A program made the position numbers and the translations under genes. Shown here piece after piece: positions 43,001 to 56,223 of a DNA stretch of 62,728 nucleotides. A model generated the notes under the pieces. It made no database searches. It was not told the origin of the DNA and saw only the letters and a list, made by a program, of their open reading frames with translations. This stretch comes from Planoprotostelium fungivorum (Eukaryota > Evosea > Variosea > Cavosteliida > Cavosteliaceae). The first letter of the stretch is position 1, and each line of letters opens with the position of its first letter. The DNA lies in assembly GCA_003024175.1 (NCBI GenBank), contig MDYQ01000189.1, positions 1 to 62,728 of the forward strand, read 5' to 3'.

Positions 43001-46000
43001 ATTTCCTCGATACGGCTCTCAATATCCTGTTACATTTGTGAGACACATTCACCATGGCATGATTTCATCTTTTGGTGATGTATATCATTCGTGGTCGAAT
43101 GATACATACAATTGAATGATACTAGATAAATCACGTATGTCATTCAATAGATGAATGTGGGATGACTCACTGTCCTAGATGGATCTTGGCTACTCTGGAC
43201 ATGCACTCGTACAATATCTCCTCCTTCGTCTTCTCTGATGTCACGTGACCTCTGACGTGTCCCAAGAATCGATAGTTGATCCCATTTCGGTGCAGCAGGC
43301 TCAATATCTTCTCGATATCGTCCTCTTCTTTGATCTGGACGTGGTTAAACCCTAAATCCCACTGTACACTCACCTCTTTGCACACGTCAGGTATGACTGT
43401 GGTGAGAAGGAAGGATTGAGCGTTCATGGCTTCTTCGTTGTGTTCTCTGGAATCGTGTCGACCCATATTAGAGAAGACATCAGATGAGATCGGTCGATTG
43501 TAATTGCGAATGAATTCGAAGCGGAACTGAAGAGTTGAGAATGGTAGACCAAAATAAAGAATCGTATATCAAATAACGATGAAGAAGAGATGAAGGAGGA
43601 TGATGATTGACTCACCAGGTTATACAAATTTTCTCCACGAGCCGATGGTGGTTGACAGGGTGCAACTCTCGCGAAATCCAATAGATAGAACCTATTTACC
43701 TCACTCCGCGTCCCCTCTCTCCTCTCACCTTCCGTCTTTTCCTTTGTGACCTTCAATGTCCGTACAGCTGTGCAACACGTGAGTGCTGTTATCCGGTCCC
43801 ACTCTGTGCGCTTTGATGTTCATCACTTGAGCCGCACGAGCCATGTAAGAGTTGAGCTCGGGAATCTCCGTCTTCATGGTTCGACCGCCGTCGGCACTGC
43901 TCCACGTCGATCTTCTTCCTCTCGATGCATCTTCTCACCTTCCGTAGACCAGAGTGTTCGATCCGACGGGCAAGAGACTGATCGCTTGGAGTCTCCAGCC
44001 CCTGTAATCGATGTAGGCCATCAGTGGTACTCTAAGCTCGGGAATACCACTGTAGTAATACTGTTGCAATCCCTTCAGTTCCTGTGATGATGAACTTCGA
44101 CGTGTGGCGTAGAGAGATCACGTGAGAGGCCGCCTTCATGGCGTTGTGGTCTCCGTTGTAGAGGCCGTGAAAGTCGACGCAGAATTTGAAGAGGATACCG
44201 CAGACGATAAATTTCTCTCCACCGGCCAAACCACCAACGGTGACGGGTCGGATGGTTCGGCTGCTGAGGGGGAGACAGTGCTCTACGTTCGAATCTCAGA
44301 CGCAAGTTCATTTCTTTTTCTCACCGCTGATGATGATCCTCCCGTACGTCTGAGAAAAGTCAGGAGAGAACATCCATCTGAAACGATGTGAATGCAATGA
44401 TGATGCTCACCTCTGCTGCGTATACGAAATCTGTGGCAAGACTCTTGAGTTTTCTGTACTTGATCTTACTGTCAGGCATGTCCAGGATAGACTGATACTC
44501 TGCATTCCAATCTCTCTGCATGTCGGCCGGGCGTCCACCGTTGGCATTCTGCTGGCTCACACCCGCGTTCACCTCTTGAGGAAACATGATCTCCATCAGA
44601 TCTTTCGGCCTCTCGTTCGATATCGACTGTATTCATCTTCAGACGATCGCATCGGATAAATTCCAATGTATAAGAGAGAAGATGATCTCACCGATTGTTG
44701 TGCCGCCGGTTCATCGTAACCACCATCGTTCCCACGAGGCACTCCCTCGTCGTAATTGTTCGCATCTGTCACACGCTCAGCTCCCTCTTCTCTTCGAACG
44801 AGGCTTACTGGTCAATCCCATCCCCTCCCTTTCAAACTCATCATCCGAATCATCATCCGAAGTGGTGGTGCTGGATGGATCGTCCAAGTACATCTCTGCA
44901 GTCACGTCTGCCGCATCAAGTCAACCTTTCTATGGATGAAAGGCCTCACCTTGTTCGGTCAGCTGGTACAGTCCTGGAATGGGATCGATCTGATAGAAGG
45001 AAGTCCTCTGCTTGGGTGCGGCCGTCGATGCCGGCTTAGAGAGTTCAGATGAGGTGGAGGATGAAAATAACGCACCGAGAGGGGATCGTAAGAGTATGAA
45101 GTAGAGACGAGGGGTGCGTTGATTTTGTTCTATGTCGTCGCGTCAGATCGGTGTGAGACAATTTCTACGTCAGAAAAGAGACGAGTGATGTGAAGAACGA
45201 AAATGAAAGAATGAAGAGACACACGGATAGAGGATCGAAGGAGTAAGCCGTGGAGGAATGATCCACGTTTGTCTGTCACCATCAATTTGTAAATCTACGT
45301 CTCACGCTCACCGTGAGAGGATCGAAGGCGTACAGATTCGCATCGGCTACTTCGTTCTTCACTTTCACATCTGGAGAGAAACTGTACAAAGCAGATGTGT
45401 CCGGAGGTGATACCATCAAGGAAGGTTTGGGCTGGATACCATGAGCTTCTACATCATGTTCATCAGCTCACCTGCTCGTTGGGTAGAGGACAGAAACCGT
45501 AAGCGTCCATTGGAGGTGCACTTGGTGTCTCAGGTGCAGGGGTGACCTGATAAGAGGATCAGATGCTGATGATGTCGTCTACTTTTATACATCACGATCT
45601 TCGGACGTGACAGGAGTCAGACTGTATGGGTTCGTGTTGTGATACGGATTCTCGTCCTTTTATTCACGTCAGAATGAAGTCATAGGTCCGCTCATTCACC
45701 TTCTTATCGTCCACGGAAGATGGAGTGGAGGTGTAACCGGAATGAACCTGTGCTGAAACTTGCTCTGGTGCAGATGGAGTCCTCTCTCTTCCAATCTTTA
45801 GGGTCGAACGTCTTGGTACCTGACTGTTGACGGCAGACCAAGATGCACCCGTCTGATTCTCGTGATTGGAAGAATCACTGGATGAGTTGAGGGTTTCAAT
45901 GTTCGAATCACTGGTTGCTGCCGAGGGTTGTACGCTCGGAGAATCATCCGGCTGATTCGGATGGGTGGGAGGAGATCCTCCGAACACCTGCATCCTCTGC

Positions 46001-46074
46001 TGAATGAGAGAACCTGCTGGAAGTTATTTCGAGGAGGATATGAAAGGATCACCTGTGGGTCTCTTGTTGGTCAT
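40044..46074 (-). CDS. Large CLU-domain protein with TPR-like and LRR regions
   Basis: About 1,600 residues in over 20 exons, modelled as one gene because exon frames join across the whole span. The N-terminus is low-complexity Ser/Thr/Pro/Asn (MTNKRPTGSLIQQRMQVFGG). The central CLU domain has DWNAEYQSILDMPDSKIKYR, FVYAAETYGRIIIS, GLAGGEKFIVCGILFKF, PLMAYIDYRGWRL, FYLLDFARVAPC, FLLTTVIPDVCKEV and GINYRFLGHVRGHV. A helical/TPR-like part follows (LLSLAQIKLTNSINTM; WEEVVEVCQRALKLNPDG), then LRRs (LKKLSITRCGATDDLSNVL; LTMLDVSRCSGISDDQVLN) and a C-terminal domain ending RPDGFT. CLU proteins bind mRNAs of mitochondrial proteins and control mitochondrial distribution. An LRR extension is not part of canonical CLU; a second gene boundary near 41750 cannot be excluded. 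Confidence 0.6.
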
Positions 46075-46390
46075 TTGAATCGACTATAAAGTTGAAAGAT
46101 ACACCGATCTGTATGAGCCGATGGTGTTTCTGGTGAAATGTATTTCGGAAAATGGGTTCGTTGATCGTCTCAAAATATTGCGACCCTTTAGAAAGACCTC
46201 GAGAGTAAGAAATGCAAAGAGAGAGAACATGATATTTTAAGAGTACTCTCCATGCTGTTCGTATGGACTTGGGGTTTTGAGTTTAATTTCAGAGAAGCGC
46301 TCTTTTAGGAAATACATTTGTATTTGCTCGCGCATCCAAGCGAAATCTACACGTCAGAGACTGCCGCAACATCAGAATTCAAGTAAACAA

Positions 46391-46776
46391 ATGCACAAAC
46401 TCACACTCTTACTTCTTACTCTGTTGTCTGTCGCTGAGGCCGCTATTCAAGTCGGACCTGTAGTTGGTACGTACATCTTTATCATGGTCACGTCTGCTAA
46501 TCGATCGCAGGTGGAACCTTTGGTGGTATAGTTGCCCTCTGCATTCTTATTCTGGATGTCATTTGCATCTTTGAGATCTTAAACTCGCACGAAGGAGCTT
46601 GCGCCAAGCTTCTGTGGATCCTGTTTATCCTCTTCTTCCCCCTTCTGTCCCTCATCATCTACTGGTGAGTTTAGATCGAATGTTTGAATACTCAAGCCCT
46701 TTGCAGTCTCTGCTTCAGAGCCAGATTCAGAGAGCACCATCACCACCATCACGGACACCACTACGGAACCGTTTAA
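46391..46776 (+). CDS. Small membrane protein with PLDc_N-like helices and His-rich tail
   Basis: Three exons, 99 residues. Signal peptide MHKLTLLLLTLLSVAEAA, a Gly-rich linker, then two membrane helices IVALCILILDVICIFEILNS and LLWILFILFFPLLSLIIYCL, ending in a His-rich cytoplasmic tail REHHHHHHGHHYGTV. The pair of helices with LDVICIFEIL and KLLWILFILFFPLLSLIIY matches the PLDc_N (cardiolipin synthase N-terminal) motif, which also occurs as stand-alone membrane proteins. The His tail could bind metal (Zn, Ni, Cu), which is inference. Confidence 0.75.
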
Positions 46777-47613
46777 ACATCCGTCTATTACCTAGTTAAT
46801 AAACTGTAATGGATCACTCTTCTTTTGATATGCACACACGATCAACATCGTTGCACACTCCCTCGTTGACAGAAGAGCAGCAGTATTAACGTGTGACTTC
46901 CTACGTCTCTTCAAGAATGGAAATAGGATTTTTGGAAAGAATCACCTGACAGCGTCGAGATGATGGAGTGAATTATCAAGAGTGAGCCGATAAAGACCAC
47001 GTCTCAGCGTCATGAAGGACGGATTTGGGCACGAAGAGATGGTCTATGATCATTTCGTGAAACGATATCTCACGGGTGAGCCGAGCGTCTCCTGCAGAAA
47101 GTGGAAGGAGAGTGACGCAGACGGTCAGTGTTCTAGCCGCGTCACTCGAAATTTTGGTTGCCTTTCTAACCAGAAGGATACAAATAAGATCCTGTCGCTC
47201 GGTTTGCAACGTCCACAATCGTCTTGGATCGCGATGTCGATGCATTCTGAGTTTGAGACGGAAGATGCCTGCTGGATTTGGAGGAATGGATGATTTTCAA
47301 CACGGACGATGAATAGACGCAAGGGGAATATGAGGAGCATTATTTACACTGTCATCCTTTCTATCCCTTCATTCATCACCATCGGTTTGAATGATCGATT
47401 GGAGAGGTGGTGAAGTTGTAAAAGAGAATGATGAAACAGAGATGTCACCTCTACTTGTTTGTGGGCTGTGAATCCAAGAGCGAATAGAACATCTCCTAAT
47501 CATATAAAATTTTGGTATGAGCACTTCTGTTGTCTTAAATGAGCACAGCACGTAAAAAGGGCGTGCATTTTCATGGAGATTTCAAAATATTAGAACAGTG
47601 ACAAGGATCTACA
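46777..47613. other. No supported gene; possible short plus-strand gene
   Basis: From about 47012 a plus-strand frame opens with MKDGFGHEEMVYDHFVKRYL, and short gtgag...cag and gtcag...cag segments could be introns (47056-47077; 47125-47172), but no joined reading was convincing and no family was recognised. The remainder (47300-47613) shows nothing. Confidence 0.25.
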
Positions 47614-48349
47614 ATGGATAATGAAATGGGTCCAAAGCACAATCATACAAGCAAATCAGTGATGTCTACTGCGGAAGAGAAGAAGGAATTTACTTGCGCC
47701 AAGTGCGGAAAGACAGGGACTGGTTTCAGCCGCTGTTCGAGATGTAAAGAGGTGCATTACTGCGGGAGGCCATGTCAGCAGGCTCATTGGGGAACACACA
47801 AGACGGAATGTGTTCGTCCCGAAGATAAGCCAAAACCTCTCGATGAAGAGATCGTCGCTGGCTTTGTCGAGTGCGATACCTTCCAGGAGTGTCGCGATTA
47901 CCTTCAGAAGTACCCACAGCTCATCTCGAAAGAAGTGAGAAGTCGTTCGACGTAGACGTATCACCTGAAACATTCCCAAGATTTCAGATGAGATGTTTGA
48001 GAGAGGTTTTATCACTCTAAAGACACATCCCATCCAGTTCGGTTCACGATTCATCCGCAATGCACAGATCCTGCAGTACCTCCTCGATCTCCGCAAGATA
48101 TCCAGCGGACAGCAGGACATCACCCTCTTCTTCGCTCGTATATTAGACCCACAGAATCCAGAGTACAGGAACAACTTCACCCAAGAATACAGCACTCTCG
48201 TCAATCGCATTGTCAAGAGACATAAGGAGGTGAGTGAGAGAAGAGAGGACACGAAGAGTGATGTTCTCCAGCTGGCTGAGGAGAAGAGGCAGAAGAAGTT
48301 GGCCGAAGGAGGGAAGGAGAACGCTTCTGCGGAGGCCGATGAAGAATAG
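47614..48349 (+). CDS. MYND-type zinc finger protein
   Basis: About 230 residues in two exons. The MYND finger near the N-terminus is complete: CAKCGKTGTGFSRCSRCKEV, HYCGRPCQQAHWGTHKTEC, giving the C-x2-C, C-x2-C, C-x3-C, H-x3-C zinc ligands. The remainder is helical (FITLKTHPIQFGSRFIRNAQ; LVNRIVKRHKEVSERRED) ending in a charged Lys/Glu tail. The exon join ISKE-ISDEM uses acceptor ccaag before atttcag. MYND fingers mediate protein contacts with proline-rich partners; function otherwise unknown. The two methionines at residues 1 and 17 are both possible starts. Confidence 0.85.
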
Positions 48350-48989
48350 ATGCATGCGTCGATGTTCGCCAGCTTAGTTCGTCACAAAGTTGTGTTCTCC
48401 TTCCCAAAGTAATAACGGATTGATTTCTGTTTCGTCCTGCTTCATACCTGTCTGAGGGCTTCTTCTCAGGTGATCCGTGCCGATGCGTGGTGCAACAGCT
48501 ACAAGCGGCTCTACGCAGACCTACAGGTCAACGTCAGTGGCGATTATAAGCAGATCAAGCCCCTCCTTCGTACAAATTCACTTATTCGAACGCCACTCAC
48601 CTTGTACGATCAAATGGGTATGAATTATTTATGTGGCATGATAAATTCACGACCTTCTTTGGATCTTCTCTGACCTGATCATATCGTAGTCGGAGGCTCT
48701 CGTAGATAACATCATAAATGGTTTTAAGACGAAGAGGCATGCGTGTTGATGGATCGTACCGCAAAGTGACTTCATTACGAGAACCATACGTTCGAATAGT
48801 ACTTTTCGCGTGGATTTACATCGTTATTAATAGAACCGCAGACAGCCTCGCCTTCTGTCTTGGAACCGATTGTTTTTTCAACAAAGATGGCACTTGAAAG
48901 ACAGTGGAAAATGTCAGAAAGTCCGCGGTATGAAGGAGGAGCTCAAAAGTTCACAGAGAGGCATTCTACACAAAGTGCCGAGAGATCGC
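48350..48989. other. Intergenic with an unassigned short frame
   Basis: A plus-strand frame at 48470-48673 (IRADAWCNSYKRLYADLQVN) could be a fragment of a larger protein but has no start or splice support. The rest of the interval shows no gene; it should contain the promoter of the LRR/beta-helix gene. Confidence 0.3.
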
Positions 48990-51900
48990 ATGACCCGAGA
49001 GATGATCTACCTCTATACCGTTCTGTTTCTCCTGTCGCTTTCTCCACTGATGTGTGAGGCACAATCAGGTCCAGACCTCGTTGGAAAGATGCAGGGAATA
49101 TGGAGTATTCTCGGAGGTGATATCAGTGCTTCTCTCTTCCTTCTCGATTCATTCATCTTCGTTCTCTCTTCAAGATCTTTTCCTCAACTCACGTCTATTT
49201 ATTCTCCTATATCCCATCCTTCAATCGATGTCTCCGGTCCAGTTCTTTCAGAATGTGTTGGTATCCATTATTCCGCTATCTTCGATCATCACATCGGGAC
49301 ATCAAGTCATACATGTACTTGAGATCATGCATGACCTTCATCTGAATCGTCATCAGGTCCACCTCAATACTGGATGGGGACAAATGTGAATCATTTCTTT
49401 CATTCTTCATTATCCACCACCATCCATCATCGCCATCGCCACCTCATGCTTGCAGGTGTGCAACCTGACCGATTACGTGGGTGTGACCTGCGACTCCACG
49501 AAGAGCTATCCCGTTACCCTTTCTTTGACCAATCTGAACGGAATCGTTCTGAAAGGAATCATACCGGATTCGATCGGAAGTCTGACGAATCTCACGCAGC
49601 TGGTGATCGGAACAAATCCGATCTCGGGAACATTACCCAATGCAATCTGTGAGTACACATGATATGGGATACTCGTCGTACTTCTATATAGATCGAATAT
49701 CGTACGTCAGCAGCGCGTGTGATCTTCATCACCGCAATTCGACGTATACGGAATTCTATTGAAAGATGACACAGACAGGTAATCTCACGCAATTGACCTT
49801 CCTGAACGTCGGTACGATGAAATTGACCGGGTCCATTCCTTCTTGTCTCGGCAGCTTGACGCAGTTGACCAACATTTATCTCGTGAGTGAAAATGGCGCT
49901 CGTGATCCTATCGCTGATATGATGACGCCAGGATCACAATCAGTTGACCGGATCCATTCCTTCCATCTTTGGAAACATGATCAACTTGGTCAATGTCAAC
50001 ATGGGCTCAAACAACCTGAGTGGATCCATTCCTCCTTCCTTTGGTAACGCCACTGCGCTCAACACCCTTCTCTTGAATGGAAACTTTCTCAGCGGAAGCA
50101 TCCCCGACGTATTCTACAACTTGACCTCTCTCATTTCCCTCGATCTCAGCTACAACCAACTCACCGGATCCATTCCAACATCCATCGCATCTCTCACGAA
50201 GGCCACCAACCTCTACCTCGGGAGCAATCAGCTGAACGGATCAATTCCCGACGTCTTCTACAACTTCAACTCTCTCCAATTTCTCGACTTGAGCAGCAAC
50301 CGACTCAGTGGGCCCATTCCGGTATCAATCGGCAACCTCACGCGGATCTATTCGATCCGTCTACAGTACAACCAGCTGAGTGGAGCGATACCCGATGTCC
50401 TCTACAACCTCTCCTTCATCACTTTCTTTGATGTGACCGTAAATCAACTCAACGGATCCATTCCACCCTCCGTCTTCGGCTTGACTACCATCAACAACTT
50501 GTGGCTGGGATCAAATCGCCTGAGCGGTGTCATCCCTGACACATTCTCCAAGCTCACGTCTCTCACCAATCTCGATCTGAACTCCAATCAGTTCAGCGGA
50601 CCCATACCATCATCGCTTGGCAGTTTGACGCAGATCCAATCCATCAACATGGCCACCAATCGATTGACGGGAACCATCCCTGATGTCCTCTACAACTTGA
50701 TTTCTCTCCAGAACCTCCACTTGGGTAGTAATCAACTGACGGGTACCATATCTCCCTCGATCGGAAGGCTCTCTAATTTGAATCAGCTGAGGCTGTACAC
50801 CAACCAGCTGAGCGGAACGATCCCGGCCTCCATCAGTAACCTCACTCGACTCAACACCCTCTACCTGGGCAACAATCCTCTGAGTGGAAACATCCCGGAC
50901 GTCTTCTACAACCTCAGCCTCCTTCAGAACCTCGACTTCAGTGCTGCCCAACTGAGTGGACCCATTCCGGTGTCTTTTGGCAGCCTCTTTCGCCTCAGCT
51001 ACGCTCGTCTGCAGGTCAATCAACTCAACGGAACGATTCCAGACATCTTCTACAACCTCACCCTGGTCTCCTTCTTCGATTTAAGTTCGAATCAATTCAG
51101 CGGATCCATCCCACCATCCATCAGGAGCCTCACACAAGTGGCCAATCTCTATTTGGGAGGAAACAAGCTGACAGGAACCATTCCTGATTTCTTTGCCAAT
51201 CTCACTGTGCTGAATAACTTGGACTTGAGCAACAATCAGCTGACCGGATCCATTCCACCATCCATTGGAAGCTGTACGCAGATGCAGATCCTCAATCTGC
51301 AGAGCAACTTGCTGAGCGGTTCAATTCCTCAGTCTCTGTACGGTCTCGCGTCACTGATGTCCTTGACTCTCACCAGAAATCAATTGAGTGGCGGCATTTC
51401 TCCCTCTATCAGTGAGTATCGTTCTCATCTTATTGCTGACTCACCGTAGATAACCTCACACTGTTGACTTACTTGGACTTTGTGAGAATTGAAGCGTTTT
51501 GAAATACAATTGACGTGAACAGAGTCGCAACCAGCTCAGCGGGCCGATTCCTTCTTCTGTTGGAGATCTGAGGGCCCTCACTTCTTTGAATTTCGGACGC
51601 AACCAGTTGTTAAACGGGACGATCCCCGTTTCGATCTGTGAGCGATGATTGTCTTCATATGTCTTCTGATCGACTACCAGGTAATCTGATTCATCTGAAT
51701 GTGCTGAATTTGGAAGTCAATGTCCTGACGGGTTCGTTTCCCTCCTGCATCGGTAACATTACACAACTCGTTCAGCTCTGGATGGGTCAAAATCAATTGA
51801 GTGGTAGCCTACCATCCTCCATCGGATCTCTCACTGCTCTCACCGTCGTCAACTTTCAGTACAACCAGCTGACCGGAACCATTCCCACATCCTTTGTCAA

Positions 51901-53876
51901 CCTCACCAAGATCGTAACTCTCTCCTTACTGGGTAATCAATTGAACGGATCGATTCCCGCGCCTTTCTTTTCTCTACCCTCTCTGGCCACTGTCGATCTG
52001 AGTTCGAACCTCTTAAGCGGAGCCGTCACGGGCAGAAATCCAAATCTACCTTCAATGCAGACTTTGAACCTGAATAACAACTACTTCACTTCGTTGGGTT
52101 ATTTCAACGTCTCCTCCGCCTGCAATCTCCAGAACAATCTCTTCCTCTGTTACCCTACTCTCAACGTTTCGACTCTCTGTCTCACCAACTATCAGCCCTG
52201 TACAGTGAAACCCAATCTGGATCCATCACAAGGTGACATCGATCCAGAGGAGAGTGAATGACGGATGCAGTTCTCGCAGCAGCGGCCTCGAGTTTGAGCA
52301 ACGCAATCGTTTATATCTCAGGAGCATTCAGTAATCTGACGATCAATTACACGGGCTATAGAAATAACATCACTCTGACCAGCTTATCTACGGTGACAAT
52401 TGGCGGAATCGTGTCGATCAATTTGAATAATATGAGCTCGTTCACAGTGAGTATCAATCGAGAGATGTTACATTCTGACGAGAGTATAGATGAATGGGTT
52501 TTCTCTCACGAGCGTTAATAGCGCATCACCTGTCATCTATATCAATCAAGTACAGTCGTTCAGTCTGATATCTATGTCTCTGATGTCGATCACAGCACCC
52601 AGTAAGTTCTCAGAAGACAGTTGTCATACATGTACTGAACATTGAATAGGTATCATCAGTGTGGCTGGAGGATTGTCCGATTTATTCGTGAATAACACAC
52701 AGTTTTCCAATAATGTAGCCTCTTCTGCTTCAGGTGAACGATTGATCCATGTGACACAACAGATCGATTTAAACGACCACAGCGATCGACATCAGCAACA
52801 CGAGTCCATACGCCGTTCGTGTGATCAGCAGCAGATTTTCCAACAACACGGGATCCGCTGGAGTCATCAGCTTGAAAGGAACTCTCTTTTCTATGGACAG
52901 TTCATCCAACACATATGCGAACAATACAGGAAGTAATAACGGAGGTGTCATCTATGCCTCCGGTGGCTCTCTCACATTTACTCTCGACACGTTCTCAAAC
53001 AATGTGGCCACAAACAACGGAGGTGATGAAATAGGAAAGTGTCATGGATCGAATAATATCCAGGTACTATCTATGCAGAGGCAGGATCAGTCGTTCGCAT
53101 ACAGACTTCATCGATTCGAGGAGGTAGGGCTGACCAGGGAGGATGTCTTTACGTGTCTGGTATTACGATGCTATCTTTCACAAATGTGTCCGGTTGCAGC
53201 TCTATCGGTCACGGAGGATCGATCTACAGCGACGTGGGAGTGACGAATATCCAAGGAGGGTCCATGTCTCTCAATTCAGCGCAAGGAAACGGAGGAGTCA
53301 TCTATTCAAACGGTGTGATTCATCTTTCGATACGAAAGAAGCTAACGAGAGATAGGTAATACAGTGAAGATCACATCAGCTATCATCATGAATAACATCG
53401 CAAATTCTGGAGGTGTTCTGTACATCAATGGAGGCAACGCCATACTCTCCTCTTCTACCTTTGTGAGCCATTTCTTCACTCCCTGATCATACTTTGGTTC
53501 CGAAATTCATTTATCTCAGACGAATAACAACGCATCCACCCAAGGAGGCACCATCTACAACTCTGCCGGATCAGCCATCATCACGAATTCGCAATTCAAC
53601 TCGAGCAGCAGCGACATCTTGTTTTCGAGCGGCTCACTCATTCAGTCGGGCAACAGCTTCACTCTGTCCGGCACATCAGGCACGACTGAGACGCTCAACG
53701 GAGCATCCATACTGTACAACGAGAGATTTGTACAAGCATCGTCACAGCCAGTGATAAGAACGACACAAGGAGGAGCGATCGTGAGAGACAGCTGGCTGAA
53801 GAACTTGGGGAACATACAGACGACGTCACAAGAAGGCACAAGCACCATGATTGCGGCCAATCTGACTGTGGGATAA
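48990..53876 (+). CDS. Secreted LRR protein with C-terminal beta-helix repeats
   Basis: About 1,400 residues. Signal peptide MTREMIYLYTVLFLLSLSP then an LRR-cap with NLTDYVGVTCDSTKSYPVTL. One long exon (~49932-51409) contains about twenty 24-residue plant-type LRRs of the LSGSIPDVFYNLTSLISLDL pattern, and flanking exons add more. The LRR block closes with a Cys cluster (CNLQNNLFLCYPTLNVSTLC). After a 26-nt intron the protein changes to Asn/Ser/Gly-rich repeats typical of right-handed beta-helices of the Pmp kind (FSNNTGSAGVISLKGT; TFSNNVATNNGG; GGVIYSNG; GGVLYINGGNAIL). No membrane helix is visible at the C-terminus, so it is probably secreted or loosely wall/surface associated. Joining of the two halves depends on the small intron at ~52252. 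Confidence 0.7.
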
Positions 53877-53968
53877 AGAATCGAATAGAACAGCATTGTT
53901 TTAAGAATATACATCACACCATGACACGAATGAATGCACAAAATGATTTATCCGACAAGCGGGAAAAA

Positions 53969-56223
53969 TTAAGCTCTCTGCTTGAGCTTGTCGGCAACGT
54001 ACTCACACAGAGCGAGCATGGTGGTAGTTGGGTTTCCGTTGGGGGGATGAGGCAACAAACCGTTATCACATACAGTCAGACCAGTGACGCCCTTGACGGC
54101 TCCATTCATGTCTGTAGCAGTTCCAATGTTCATTCCACCGGTCAAGTGGAAGATCTCGTGCTGATCAAGTCAACGATGTTGCATCGATCATTTTAAGTCT
54201 CACTTGGTACTGAGCAGAGTGAATGAAATCGTTAGCAGGGCCTCCAGGAATGATCTCCGATTGAATGTACTTCTTGGCAAAGTTGTTGTCACCCAAGAAG
54301 ATGTTGCGCATCTGCTGGAAGCCGTGGGTCAACTTCTGGTAGTCAAGGGAAGCGTAGTAACCTCCGGCGTCCTTGGGCCATCCGTATTCCACCTGAGAGT
54401 TCGCGTGGAATCTCTTGCTGGTGATGTTGATGGAACCTCTCCACTGTGGGTTGACCACCTTCGCGACGTCAGCTGACGTGGGATGACGTCATCCTCTCAC
54501 CGCAACGATGACAGAGGCAAAGGGGTAGCTTCCGTCGACTCCGGGGGTAGTGAGGTAGACGGAGGGGACACCGCTGAATGCCACGTCAAACTCTGTGATT
54601 CCTACACCCAGGGCAACTTCGATCTCGATATCGGGGAAGCCCTCGTTGAGAGGAGAGGACAGCATCATCTTTAGAGGAAAACCCTGTATATTATCAGTGG
54701 AGAAGATCAGTGTGTGCACTCACTTGGTTGTTGGCTTGGACAGGTATGGCCTGGTTAGCGAGGAAGACCTGTCGAAGGTGAGATCAGAGGTAAGCCCCCC
54801 ACTCACCATAGAAGTGGCAGCGTGGGCAGCCAAATTTTGACCAACGGCAGGGTTGTTTGCGACCTGATATCTGTCACGAATGCCAACAGGACAGATGACA
54901 TCTACTCACCAGAGGGATACCCAATTTAGACAAGAGATCGGCCGGACCGATTCCGTTGGCTTGAAGGAGATGAGGTGTTCCCTCGACTCCGGCACTGACG
55001 ATGACTTGCTTCTTCGCAAAGACAGTCTTGATCTGTCCGTCCTGTCGCATCGTCGGTACATGCATCCATACGAGGACAGTTCACCTTATCATACTTGACT
55101 CCCACTACGCGAGGGGTGGAGTTGTCGTTGAAGAGACCGCTGAAGAGGTTCAGACCCAGACGAGCAAGGATACCAGGGAACAAAGTGAGATCCTTCGCGT
55201 AGACGAACTCTCTGCCTTCGGCTTCCGTTCTGTAGACCAGATTGCGTCTCTGCTGGCGGAGAGAGAGGGGGAGGTATCCGGACCAGGCCGATTCTCTGTA
55301 TCTCCTCGAGCTGACGTTCGTGGGGACCTCACGGTTGTGGAAGGCGTGGGTGGGGAAGACGTAACTGCCCTTCGCCTGGTGGACGGGGTTGTAGGGATCG
55401 GGGACGACGCTGATGTTATACTGAAAGAAGTAAGTGGTATGATCAGCGAGGTATGGTTGATGGTGATGGTGTCCGACAGAGATGATGTGACCGTAAGATG
55501 AGAGGAGGTCTTCACCTTGGGAGTAGCGAGAAGTATCTCTTTGGCGATATCATAGTCGGGACCTGGGGTTGGGGGAGAGATCGACATACCGATGGGACCT
55601 GGGGTGCCGTGGTAAGTTGCGCACTCGGCTGTGGTGATGTTGGTCTGAGAAGAAGGAAGGTAGTGGCAGAAATGGTCTTGCATCTTGTTCAAGTAAGGTA
55701 ACATCGTGTTGTACTTGAGTCCGGCGGGCCAAGTCCTGTGAGATCACATCAGATCGTGTGATGATGAGATCCAACAGCTCACTTGTCGATGAGATTCTTA
55801 GAAGATGGAATGGACACGGAGCCATAGAAGCGAGTGGCACCTCCGGGCAGGTTGGTTCTGACCTCACGGATGTTTCTCATCGTGAAGAGTTGAGGGGTGC
55901 TGAAGTAGTCGGCTCCGTTGACACCAGATAGACCAGTGTTCTGGATGCTACCAGCGGAGGTAGTGTTGTCACATTCGAAACAGACCTGTCCTCCATCAGT
56001 TCACAGTCTCCATCGTGAATATAGACAGTTGGATACGGACCTCATCAGTACCTCTGTGGAGGACGAGCACAGTTTTGGTGGGGTCTTCAGACAGACGAGA
56101 GGCCATGAGAGAGCCGGCTGCTCCACCTCCGATGATGACATAGTCAAAGACTTCGACATCATCAAAGAGGGCGTTGGCAAGAGAGAGGGTGCATAGGGCG
56201 AGGAAAAGTACAGAGAACTTCAT
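53969..56223 (-). CDS. Secreted GMC-family oxidoreductase
   Basis: About 610 residues in roughly ten exons. Signal peptide [20 protein letters not shown], then the FAD-binding start [20 protein letters not shown], the second FAD motif [17 protein letters not shown], the GMC signature 2 region [20 protein letters not shown] and the C-terminal active-site region [33 protein letters not shown]. The GMC family includes glucose, alcohol and aryl-alcohol oxidases, cellobiose dehydrogenase flavodomains and plant hydroxynitrile lyases; substrate cannot be read. Secretion suggests an extracellular oxidase. It is divergent from the CACHE receptor kinase, with ~400 bp between starts. Confidence 0.93.

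Noticed and set aside
48470-48673. Frame resembling a periplasmic binding-protein motif
   Set aside because: Similarity is limited to a few residues and no start, stop-compatible splice or neighbouring exon was found.
50610-51023. Minus-strand frame inside the LRR exon
   Set aside because: Antisense shadow caused by the regular LRR codons; no independent start or family.
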